A stretch of 64,000 bases of DNA from NCBI GenBank assembly GCA_003184365.1, contig NKYR01000066.1, forward strand, positions 1-64,000, read 5' to 3'. How positions within the stretch are numbered: the stretch's first letter is position 1; the number at the start of each line of letters is the position of its first letter. The DNA is from Evernia prunastri. Taxonomy: Eukaryota; Ascomycota; Lecanoromycetes; Lecanorales; Parmeliaceae. Of the stretch, positions 10,016 through 20,101 are shown in pieces. The notes below the pieces were generated by a model. That model was given only the letters and a program-made list of their open reading frames with translations. It had not been told where the DNA came from and searched no databases. The position numbers and the translations under genes were made by a program.

Positions 10016-10117
10016 AATAGCGACTGGTTGTGGTAAGACGATGTGGGTGGAAGAGGTGTTGTGGGTGGAAGGTGATGAGGAAGCGAATATGAGGTGTGGA
10101 TAGAAAGGTACATGAAN

Positions 10118-10750
10118 TGGAATCAAATTGTAGTATTTCTTCTTGTTCAGGTGGAACTCGTCGTCCCAATCCTTAGCCGTGTTATCCAGTACGGCTTCTG
10201 ACTGATTATAGGTCAAATTGCTTGCTCGATTTGCTCTAGCAAGCTCCACCGCCTTAGCATAATCGGGTTGTCGTTTCTTATGCATGTTGTAGGACAGTGG
10301 ATTGGGAACCATTTCGTGGGAATGGTCCTGATGGCCCAATCCGAGGACCCACGTCTTGTTGCCTCCACCACGAGTATATGGATCCCTCCAGGTAATAGCG
10401 CATCGCCATAGGCAGCCTTTCTTCTTGATTCGAGTGAGTTCTTGCTGGCGGTTACTACCTTCGCCCGTATGCTCATCCAGCTTCCGATTATTCTGAGTCT
10501 TTTCCTCCGCATGGATACATTGATAGCTTTTGCGCCCTGCTCCACATGACCCTGTCACTATAGCGAATCCTTGACTGAAGGCGTAATTCTGAAGGCGAGT
10601 CCAGGCGTCATCGGGTACATCAAAAGTCTCATTTGGTGAAGGAGGTTCTAAATGCTCCTGCGGTATACCGTCAATAACCTTCTGAACCAAAGGCTTTAGG
10701 TCGTCGTCGAGGCGGGGGTGAGGAGTCCATTGAGCAGCCTGAGTAGCCAT
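10118..10750 (-). pseudogene. MULE transposase, N-terminal 211 codons (outer copy, next to right TIR)
   Basis: ATG at 10750. Reads from MATQAAQ to KKKYYNLIP, where it is cut by the N at 10117. This copy connects directly to the right TIR (10906-10966) across about 155 bp of untranslated leader, so it marks the true 5' end of the element. It differs from the inner copy in a few residues (SQGFAIVTGSC here, SQGFATVTRSC there). Confidence 0.85.
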
Positions 10751-10905
10751 AATAGCGACTGGTTGTGGTAAGACGATGTGGGTGGAAGAGGTGTTGTGGG
10801 TGGAAGGTGATGAGGAAGCGAATATGAGGTGTGGATAGAAAGGTACATGAAGTTGGGTGGTGTCTACACTAAAGACGAGGTACCTCGGCAACGCTACTAT
10901 AGTTC

Positions 10906-10966
10906 CGCATTATTATTTATCCGAAGTGTGCGGTGCGGCCGGAGTGTGCGCTCCCAAGACCTTCCG
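10906..10966. repeat. MULE right terminal inverted repeat (61 bp)
   Basis: Perfect reverse complement of 5405-5465. It lies upstream of the transposase ATG and is followed by the second target-site copy TCGCGGTCG at 10967-10975. Confidence 0.9.
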
Positions 10967-10975
10967 TCGCGGTCG
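10967..10975. repeat. Right 9-bp target-site duplication of the MULE
   Basis: TCGCGGTCG, one mismatch from the left copy at 5396-5404. Beyond it (ctatgcccccgctcat) the host palindrome arm resumes. Confidence 0.75.
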
Positions 10976-11888
10976 CTATGCCCCCGCTCATATCATGCTG
11001 AGCTTCAATGTAGTCATGCTGTCATGCTGCTATGCTGGACCTTCAATGTAGTACTCTGCTTCAATGTAGTGTTCCCATGTAGTGCTCCCATGTAGTGCTC
11101 TGCTTCCATGTAGTGCTCTGCTCCAATGTAGTGCTCTACTCCAAGGTTGTGCTCTGCTTCAATGTAGTGCTTCAATGTAGTGTTTCCATGTAGTGTTTCA
11201 ATGTAGTGTTCCCATGTGATGATTCAATACTACGCTTTTATATAGTGCTATGCTTTAACAAAGTACTTTTAATAGCATAATAATATCACTATATCAAAGC
11301 GCACTACTAAATTGAAGCGTAACATGATACTACTAAGTATATTGAAAAGTTAACATGAAACACTTTATTGAAGAAGAGCATGAAAGCACTACATTAAAGC
11401 GGAGCACTACATTGAATGACAACATGAAAGCACTACATTGGAGCGGAGCACTACATTGAAGCAGAGCATGGGAGCACTATATTAAAGCAGAGCATGGGAG
11501 CACTACATTAAAGCGGAGCACTACATTGAATGACAACATGGGAGCACTACATTGGAGCGAAGCATAACACTACATTGGAGCGGAGCATGGCACTACATTG
11601 AATAACAACATGAGAGCACTACATTAAAGCGAAGCATGACACTACGTTGGAGCGGAGCATGGCACTACATTAAATGACAGCATGGGACCACTACATTGAA
11701 GCTGAGCACTACATTAAATAACAGCATGGGACTACACTGAATAACAGCATGGAACTACACTGAACAACAATATGGGACTACTACATTAAATGGCAGTATA
11801 ACACTACATTAAATAGCATCATAGCATCATAGCAGCATAAACACATTGGAGCTCAGCATGGTATGGGCGGGGGCATGGCGACGGCGAT
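10976..11888. repeat. Minisatellite array in inverted orientation (core of a large palindrome)
   Basis: The left half (about 11000-11230) is built from units such as caatgtagtgctctgctt. The right half (about 11380-11860) is built from their reverse complements, such as gagcactacattgaagcgga. An AT-rich hinge lies at about 11240-11340. Outer flanks also pair: atgcccccgctcat near 10979 against atgggcgggggcat at 11863-11876. The whole could form a long hairpin. No gene is present. Confidence 0.8.
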
Positions 11889-13301
11889 GTGGAGGATTTG
11901 AGAGGTCTACAAAAAAGCTACACCAGACTAGTGGTCAAATGGACTATACACAGCTTCAAATTTGAACATTCCATGTCTACATTATGGTATTTGGTCTACT
12001 GCTTGCCTTGGGCACATGGCCCATCAAAAATTTGCGGGTCGAGGTATGAAGTTGGAGCACCCGCCAAGGGTTCTGCAAAAAGGAGTATCCCTCTTTCTCC
12101 TCTCCGTACGTTCGACGGTTTCAGAGAAGATGGAGGATTCTCATCTCAGGTGGAGAGCGGCTCAAGCATAACTACTGCTGCAAACCCTGGCTCCCAAGGA
12201 ACGATCGGTATCTTTGTCGACCTGGAGGTCCCAGATGAGTCGGCCTCTATCTATGCCATGTCTCCAGGCATTTACAAGGCTGTTATAGCATGTCACCATT
12301 GCGTTGCGCCTATAGATGGGTCTCCGGCGGCTCCAGGACCAATGTACACAAATGGCTTTTCGTTTTCCAACGGCCATGATGAAGCTCGATCCGTTTCCTA
12401 TCCCGGAGAACTAGATCGCTCTGCTTCTACTGATCATCTCGATTCTAGAATCAAGAATCTCAACAAGAAGATTGAGCAACAGGAAAACCTACGCCATCAA
12501 GCATTGAGCTATGACGAGAGAAGTGAAATTACGCAGTTGATAACAATTCTCGAATCCGAAAAACTCAGAACGAAAGAGACACTTGCACGATGCCAGGCAC
12601 TATTCCAATCCGGATCAATCGGTAAAGTTCTGGTCTCTTCTGGTGTTCACGTCTCGGATCATAACTGTAATCTTATGACACGAGCGCTTCAACCTCCATC
12701 GGACGGCATCGTGTCCGATACCTTCGACGATGGTTATCCACGTCATCACAGACATCATCTCCACGACTTTGCCGTCATCAGCCTCAATAAGGACATACGT
12801 GCCATCAACGTGGCTTCACCTCAAGACCTTGCTCCTGGATTAGCCAGGAGTATCTATCGTAAGGGATCGCCGAAAACAGACAGTGTTGTCTACAAGCTGA
12901 GCGGTGCGTCGGACGGTACACAGGGAAGAGTCAAAGACTACAAACTCGTTAACCGTTTAGTGGATTTTCCAAAATCCTCCCTCATCAACGGTCAAACAGT
13001 AAATAGAACACAGATCCGATTTCATGCTTGGCGCATCATTTCTCCAAATCAATCCTCATCATTCAGTCGAAAAGGCGATTCTTCTTCTGGTATCAACGAT
13101 GAAGAAGTGCGGTTAATAGGGCAGCTTCACTCTGGATTTTTCGACGGTTATTCGGTGCCAGTCACATACATGAATGGGATTGACGATGTGTTTCGAGATG
13201 TGGAAGAGAAAATGCCCGGTATTCAAATACGTCTGTCAGTTCCAGAACCGTCGATACTGAAGTGGATTGCTAGAGGAGTAGGGGAATTTCTCATGCGATG
13301 A
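11889..13301 (+). pseudogene. 3' part of a trypsin-like serine protease domain gene
   Basis: One open frame to the stop at 13299-13301. From about 12180 it resembles fungal trypsin-like proteins: a GTIGIFVDL strand, histidine region ACHHCVAP (12291-12314), aspartate region HDFAVISL (Asp 12765-12767) and serine region KGDSSSGI (Ser 13080-13082) followed by RLIGQLHSG. His, Asp and Ser occur in S1-family order, and GDSSSG differs from GDSGS only at the fourth position. A coiled-coil-like segment (KNLNKKIEQQENLRHQ) is inserted between His and Asp, which is odd. The first part (11889-12090) is the inverted copy of 5256-5404 and therefore not original coding sequence. With the 5' part at 4707-5404 this looks like one broken gene. 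The protease fold is moderately sure; activity is unlikely. Confidence 0.55.
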
Positions 13302-14193
13302 TCTCGCGAACCCAAACCTTAGAGCATTCTCAAGACAATTCGATTGGCCACAGATATGTAATTCTTATACATGGTTTTAATAGCGTCCATTCTGAGTTAC
13401 AAGTCATCATGATCACATCTCGTCGGTATATCATGTGCAGTATATTCTCAACTATATTGACCGGCACGACCCCTCCGTGAACGTCGCCTGAATAAGGGGT
13501 CGAAAGGCTCAGGGACCAAATCCAACTGCTCCTCATTGGTGGCCAGTGGCGTGCCAAGGGCGCCACTAGACTTAACCCTTCCCCGCGCCTGACTAACACA
13601 ACCCCTCTACAAACGATCGCCTCGTCTGAATAAGACCACTCTCAGCTACTCTGTAGGAAATGAAGATCTCGAGAGTGGCTATCAAAATTCGTCTGCCTGT
13701 CAATGCAGTTGACAGCTGCTGCCGAAGTCTTTTCCAGTAGCCTTATGTCAGCCTGCAGATGCAGGCAGTTCTGCAGTCTTCTCACATGCTTGCAATTAAT
13801 CAAAAGAAGGCCATCCTGCCCGCATTTAGCGCGGATAACTGAGCAAGTCTTGGTAATATGCCACCATATTCGTAGCTTGCAAACACTTTATTAGATAGAC
13901 ATAATCAACTATACATACATGCTTAATCTGCTACCTATTCACTGTCTGACACCTTATATAGCATAGTGAGCTTGATCTAAAAGGGGTTACTTGACTACTA
14001 TTGGAAAGGTACGAGTGGCGAAGGACGGGTGCAATAATGCCCGCGTCATTGTGCATAAGTTCTTCCTTCGTGCTTCCTTCGCTTTACTTCCTACATGCAA
14101 GAAGCCGTCACCTTCCCCACATTTCCTTCTTCCTTTTTACTTAAACCCATCACTCATGACCTCATAGGCCTATTTTGAAATCGATCTCGCCAA
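13302..14193. other. Intergenic, no supported gene
   Basis: Convergent 3' flanks of the trypsin-like ruin (plus) and the MFS gene (minus). No frame longer than about 90 codons looks coding, and no repeat signature was recognised. Confidence 0.5.
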
Positions 14194-16085
14194 CTAAGCA
14201 TTTCTATGCGCCCCGATGACCTCAACTTCTTTTATCAGTCTTGATCCGCCTTCATTAGCCGACAAGCTTTTGAACGACCATTTCCTGATCTGCGCTCCAT
14301 TCCACATCAACAGAACGGGTCCTGTATACGCAAACACTGAGAAAAAGGCCGCCATTCCAAGACACCACCCCGCTCCGACCTGACCTATCCATGCTGGTAC
14401 GAAGAAAGGAAGCGTCAAACTAAAAGCTAGTCGATAGACTCCCATAATCGCTGCAGACTCTGACGCGTGGCCTTTGAAACATTCAATGATGTAGTTAACC
14501 GTGACAGGTATGGTGGCGTTTGTCGCGAATCCGCCGAGAAAATTGGCAACCGCGAGGACCATAAAGTGCAAGTGATATTGCAATGAGGCACCATACAACC
14601 CAAGAGCAATTGGGAGAACCACAAGGCCAGGTAGCCAGAGCGTATGCAATCTGTATTCGGGCTGCCAGATGCCGCCATTGCGGTCGCAGATCCAGAGTGG
14701 AACACGGTCATTTGCAAAATGTCCGTATAATTGAGCGACTATAACGCCAGACCAGAGGCAGAAGAGGACTGTTTAAATGTCAGCGATAAACGAAAGGTTT
14801 GAAATTGAAGGGCAGAATTTACACTCAGCGTTCTGCACAGGTGTGAAACCGTAGCCACCAGACATGATAGGATCTTGTAGAAAGACTGTAAGAACTATGT
14901 TGAAGAATGCAGCGAAGCCAAAGTCAATGAGAGTCAAGATACCGCAGAGAACGGTGACAGGGCAAATGCCGATAAGGAAAGAGTTGCAAAAAATTTGGAG
15001 CTAAGAAAGACCACCTGTTAGTTCTTGGTACCATTTGACTATGACGATCACTAGCATTCTGGCACCTCTAAACCAGCAGCTTCTCTTCGACATGTAGGTG
15101 AGACATTCTTGAACAATGACTTACGGCTTCGGTCATTGATATGGATGGAATCACGCGAGTCCCCCAGAAGAATGTGGCCATCCGGTTCGCAAAGAAGCCG
15201 TCTGGCCATCTGCTGCGGTTTCCCTCGCTCACTCCAGTCCGATCAAAGTATGTGTCTTGCAGCAGTGTAAGGGTAAGGATAATGATAATGACCTCAAGAC
15301 CGTTGGTCCACCAGAACTGCACCGCCCAATCTGTAGAGCCAACAATGAACCCACTCATGGTAGGGCCGACAACGACACCAGCAAGGAAGGAAAGGTTCAA
15401 CACGGTAAAGGCTTTGCCGCGCTGGTGTAGGAAGAAGATCTCTACGATGGTGTCCGCACCAAGTGCTGGGGCCGTTCCACCAAAAAGGCCCCCAAAGAGT
15501 CGCGCCGCGACGAAGGCCCCGTATTGATCCGAGCGTGTCATAGTGGCGGACCATATTCCAGTGATCAAAAGGCCGACTAAAGACCAAAAGAAGATACAAG
15601 TCCGTCCGTAAAGGCGCCCGAGGGGTACCGCGAAGAGAGGGCCGATGGCTATGCCAGCAGTGGCTGCGACAACCTGATTTCAATCAGCATGAGGACGCTT
15701 CAAGGTGGAGTCGGATCTATTCGTACGGAGTATGAGAGAAATATTGGATTTGGCTTGCGGTAGACTTTGGCTTGGACAAAGTATCCAAGGGCATTTCCAA
15801 GGCCCGAAGCTGTAGTGACGAAAGATCCAATGCACCAGATGAACAGGGTAGTGGATTTTTTTGACGCGGACCAATTCTAAAAAGCGTGAATGATCAGTAG
15901 ATCCGATCGGCAGGCGAGGGTTGAGGGGAAGGTTTTGGACATACCAAAGGATCCTTGACATCATCCGAAGGCTGTGGCACCAGAATGAGACCGGTCGATG
16001 ACAACTTTGTAGGCCCTGTAGCCGAGGTATGGATCTCGCTTTCTCGCCCGGGCTTACCGTCTAGACGTGTAAGCTCCATGGACAT
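14194..16085 (-). CDS. Major facilitator superfamily transporter
   Basis: Five-exon model, 530 residues: 16085-15945, 15876-15727, 15673-15125, 15000-14823, 14768-14194. All four introns (68, 53, 124, 54 nt) have GT-AG ends and keep the frame. The N-terminal tail of about 50 residues is cytosolic. Hydrophobic helices follow: FIWCIGSFVTTASGLGNALG, GIAIGPLFAVPLGRLYGRTC (motif-A-like loop), FLAGVVVGPTMSGFIVGSTD, then after a charged central loop LIDFGFAAFFNIVLTVFLQD and more to the C-terminus. Twelve segments are plausible. The pattern suits plasma-membrane drug:proton antiporter-type MFS proteins of fungi; the substrate cannot be read from sequence. The 124-nt third intron is long for this window and may hide a small model error. 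No biosynthetic neighbours suggest a cargo. Confidence 0.88.
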
Positions 16086-17379
16086 GATCTAGAGGCTCTG
16101 GACTCTTCAGAGAACACAAGAAGCTTAGACACTTGATGGAACGATGTAGGTAGTCTGGGTTCATGAGGTCAAGAACACACAGTTCAAATGGTGTTCTTGT
16201 GAGGATTGTCTATCAACTAAACGCTCTACATTGAATGGAGCAAGATTGCAGCGCGCTTCCTGTTCTCCGAGACTGGTGATAGGTGCGCATAAACAGAATA
16301 AATCGGGAGAGCGGGGACCATGATGTCACCCTAGATCCCGAGACACAAAATCCGGAAATACTGGTGATCTATTCAATGTTGAAGGTGCTGCGCTGTACTT
16401 AAGTGATACCATAGAACCCGACAGAATGCATTCTTAGTCCAGAAAAAGAAAGACGGACAGTTGACCAAGCCAAGGCTCCCGACTGAAGGCTTCGTAGAAG
16501 TAAATGACCTCTATCCTGCATCCATCCAACGACGTTGTAGTTGAAGCCGGGTGAAGTCGGTTGCGACAAAATTCACGGCGTAAAACCCTTCAATAAAGGA
16601 TACCTGCATAAGCTGAGGGACTTTCTCTCTCATTTTTCGCTCTCAACCCCATGGCTCATCTCTCAAAGTTCGATACCGCCGTTCTGGTTCGCTCCAAACC
16701 TTTTTAAATTTTTCTTTCGTCAGGGTAGGAAAAGATCATGCGGTGTGCAAGAAAGCGTAAGGCACTTTCTTTTCGCTGCACCAGTCCCCACGTTTCCCTT
16801 TTCTTTCTCTTACGGCCGACTGCCTTATTCGTTGGCAAGGATGCCCCACCTAGGCTGGTCGTCAAGTCCTAGGGAAGGGTTTCATTCATTAGCATCTCCA
16901 CTTAGGCCTGCTGAGATAATCGTTCTGCGGGCGTAAGAGCGTTTCTCTATGTACTTTGATTGTAATAATGTTTTGTGGCCACAACGGCGCGTCTGGTTTG
17001 AATCTACCTGCAGTCTATGGTCTTGACGGTGAGCGGCTCTTTCATGTTACAGAATGCTGATTTCGCTATTGCCTCCTCCATCTTCGATTCAGACCAACGA
17101 TTCATTGCAAATAATCTCCGAGTTGGATCTGGAATTCTGTAAAGCTTTATTACTTGCTAGCTTTCGAATCCTAGTGGTTAGATTGAGATATTGGTTTTTA
17201 ATTTCCCCAGTATATCAATCGTGGACATAGAGGTTTTTTCACAGGCTGCATTCTTGGATGCCGTACATAGCCCTCCTTCCAAGTATCTATCTGCTTAGTA
17301 GCTTAATCATCACTCCGTCAGATATCCCGCAGTTCCCTTATCCCTCAATAAGAGCAGAGACGTGTGAAATTCCTATCCA
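16086..17379. other. Intergenic, no supported gene
   Basis: Upstream flanks of the divergent MFS gene (minus) and the rhodopsin-like pseudogene (plus). A 131-codon frame at 16541-16936 shows no domain, codon pattern or plausible splice partners. Nothing else is recognised. Confidence 0.45.
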
Positions 17380-18630
17380 GTGTCTTCCAACAATATAAGC
17401 GGCGTTCCTGGGGAAAACTTTGACAGCCGGCAAAAGCTGTTGGTAGCAGTCACAAGTACTTGCTTGTCACTCTCCACTGTAGCAACTATCCTCCGACTAG
17501 CAGCTCGTTGGTCTTCGGCAGCGAAATTTTGGTGGGATGAATGGGTGGCCGTCCTTGCTCTGGTTTGAGTGCTTGGGATCCCCGTTCCAAGTTTAGGGAC
17601 CGACTTCTTCTGATATCTCAGGTAACTTCGTGGCTGGTGAACATCTTCACAATAATCGGTATGAAACATGATTGGCTTTTCCGTGCGCTCGTTCCTGAAA
17701 TGATGTTGTTGTGCTTGTTATATATTCAGGGATCAAGTTTGGCTTGGGAAGACAGAGCTCCCGAGTGGGTCCAAGCAACATAACGCCTTTTGGCTTGGTA
17801 AAACTGTTGCGTGTTCCAAGCTTCGATAATCTTCTGTGCGCTAACCACACCTTTCCAACAGACTGTCTTCATCCAACAAATCAGCTGGGCCCTCTCAACT
17901 GGCCTTGTCATCCAAGCTACCCTCGTTTTCTATGTTCGAATCTTCCCCAACAGGTGGATGCGCAAGGCCATTTTTGTCTTGAGCGCTGGGGATACACTAT
18001 GGACCCTCTCCACACTTCTCGTGACCATACTCCAATGTAACCCCGTTGACTTCCTCTGGAACCGGAAAATCCAAGGCGGAAAATGCATTGATTCCATCGC
18101 GTTCTACTTCGCGTGCGGTCTGACTAGCACCGTAACCGTCATCACCGCCCTATCTCTTCCCCTACCGATAGTTGGGAGGTCGAAAGTGTCCACATCGGAG
18201 AAGTCGGGGCTGACGATCTCCTTCACGATGGGAGCATTGTATGTGACTCTTGCTAGGAATCTTGGGGATATCCGGCGATACTGCTGACATGCAATCGCTT
18301 GAAACAGTGCCTGTATAGCAAGTATTGACCGGCTGATTGCCCTTCTCGGTATCGATCCTCAAGGTATCATGTGTAAGTCAACACCTCGACCTTTCCTCCT
18401 GCAGATTCGATGTCTTTTTCGACTCAATGGTCCTAGATACTAGTGCAATCTCTCAGCTATAGTCCTGCTTCAAGATTAGCTTCGGCGTCATCAGTGCCTG
18501 TCTCCCATCGCTAATACCCCTCTTCCTTATCTTCATGGATAAAAGGCCGGCCAGGTCCAGAAGTACCAGCTTCTCCTACAGCAAGCATCGTCATAGAAGA
18601 GCGAGGAATGCAGGATTTAATTATGACTGA
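17380..18630 (+). pseudogene. Fungal rhodopsin-like (PTH11/SAT4-type) integral membrane protein, probably decayed
   Basis: Exon-like blocks in order match the seven-helix fungal rhodopsin-like family: LLVAVTSTCLSLSTVATILR then WWDEW (17380-17566); WLVNIFTIIGMKHDW (about 17623-17730); FIQQISWALSTGLVIQATLV then FYVRIFPNRWM and TILQCNPVDFLWNRKIQGGK (about 17840-18240); FACIASIDRLIALLGIDPQ after an intron with GTATGT and TGCTGAC; and FGVISACLPSLIPLFLIFMD (18490-18550). The first block has GTG where ATG would be expected, and a TAG (near 18450) stands just before the last block in its frame. I therefore read it as a recently decayed gene, although extra introns could rescue it. Members act at the plasma membrane as putative receptors. 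Confidence 0.6.
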
Positions 18631-20101
18631 AGCTACGAACTACTATGTGCGACATTGAGCCTCGACTTAGTAGCACATAATCGTAATTTCAGCGATGACG
18701 GGAGTTACCTACATAGGAACGGAGGATCGATCCTGTTTACGCATTATGTTGATCAAGTCAGTGAGAAGATTGTGGATGTGGTGTCTGAAGTAGAGCGGAT
18801 AGGGGTGTCGGCAGGTGCTTCGACGTGGAATGTCTGATGCTAACTGTAAAGCAAGGACTTCATTGTACGAAACATGAATGGAAAGTGAATGGAAGCTGAA
18901 CGCCACATCATAGATGATGTCTCGGCCCAGGGCTTTTATTTAGGTCTAATCTTAGTATTCAAGGTAATCCCGCCAAGTACCATTTTAGCATGGCGTTTCC
19001 AGACGAAGAGTCTCACACCATGCCTTGTTACCTTGAGGAACTGAGCAGAAACTGAGCAGAGCTCTGCTTAGAGGATCATATCTTCTCATGTATCCTATCA
19101 GGTGCTACTTGACTGCTTTGTTTGCGCTAGGGCGTCTGTTCGAGCCATAGCCTTGATCACCTAGTGACTCGCCAGTGTATCGAGACTTGTATCCGGATCG
19201 CGAGATATGCCTTCTTCTCAGAGTATGCTGACCCTCAAATATTGCTACCTTGGTTAGCAGTATACTTTGATGGAAACTTCGACTAGATAGGGTAGAATTT
19301 CTATAGGCTTGGATGGGTCTCATACCTGGGCCACGCTCCAGGAAACTCCAAGACATCTGTGACAGAGACCGAGATCAGCGTAGAGGTCCGGTTGGTACTT
19401 AATTCAAGTCTGGGAGGGTAGAGAGGCCCACAACGAACAAGGCAGAACCGTAGGCTCAGTGACCTTCTAGCACGATAAGGGTAGCTAGCTCTCGATGACA
19501 TGTGAGGCCTTCAGAGGAAAAGGTTACCCGTAGTTAGCAATGACATCAAGGATGCTGTAATTCGATCTAGTAATATCGGAACCTCCTTACGAGTAGTCGT
19601 TACAGGTAGCGCAAACAAGCTTGATATAATGAATCGACATCGAAACCGAACCTGTGATGGGAGACCCCGTCCGGGTTTACTTGCTTGCCTGTCGAGATCC
19701 AGCGCGCTCATCTTAATAGAGCACAAGGCAAGTCATTACGTGCTTAAGTATTTCATAAAGGCTCCGAGAATCTTTCCTTCGCAATTCAAATTGACTACAT
19801 CTTTTCGAGATACACGACATACCTGGATCTCATCAAGAGCCTGAGCTCAACGAAGGAAGTGTTCCGGAATCATCTCACCGAAGGGCTATCCCGCTATCAC
19901 TGTATACAGTAAAGAGTCGTCTTGATCATATGCACCATTTCACGCTGTAAAGGGATATGCAAATGATAGAAGATGTTTGAAAGTGACTGCATTCTATGGT
20001 TGCTTAACTATGGCTGAATGAAAAATTCAATGAAACTGTACCAAAAAAAACCGCAAATCTCTCACAGAGGTCTTTGAATATAGACCTAGTTCATCTTCCC
20101 T
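18631..20101. other. Intergenic, no supported gene
   Basis: A 60-codon frame (18655-18837) directly after the rhodopsin-like blocks could be its tail. The rest has many stops in all frames and no recognisable transposon or RNA gene. Confidence 0.4.

Larger units (their letters stand above)
5405..10966 (-). mobile_element. Mutator-like element (MULE), composite as assembled
   Basis: Bounded by 61-bp perfect terminal inverted repeats (5405-5465 and 10906-10966; starts CGGAAGGTCTTGGGAGCGCA) and a 9-bp target duplication, the size expected for MULEs. The interior encodes a minus-strand MULE transposase, but as seven overlapping fragments separated by single Ns at 6159, 7547, 8298, 9012 and 10117, and by a telomeric tract ending in N at 8023. 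Neighbouring fragments repeat the same coding segments with small differences, so the true insertion is probably shorter than 5562 bp and contains one transposase gene of roughly 890 codons. The left TIR sequence also recurs at 6161 directly after an N. Confidence 0.85.

Noticed and set aside
16541..16936. 131-codon plus-strand frame upstream of the rhodopsin-like locus
   Set aside because: No domain, odd composition and no splice partners; treated as chance.
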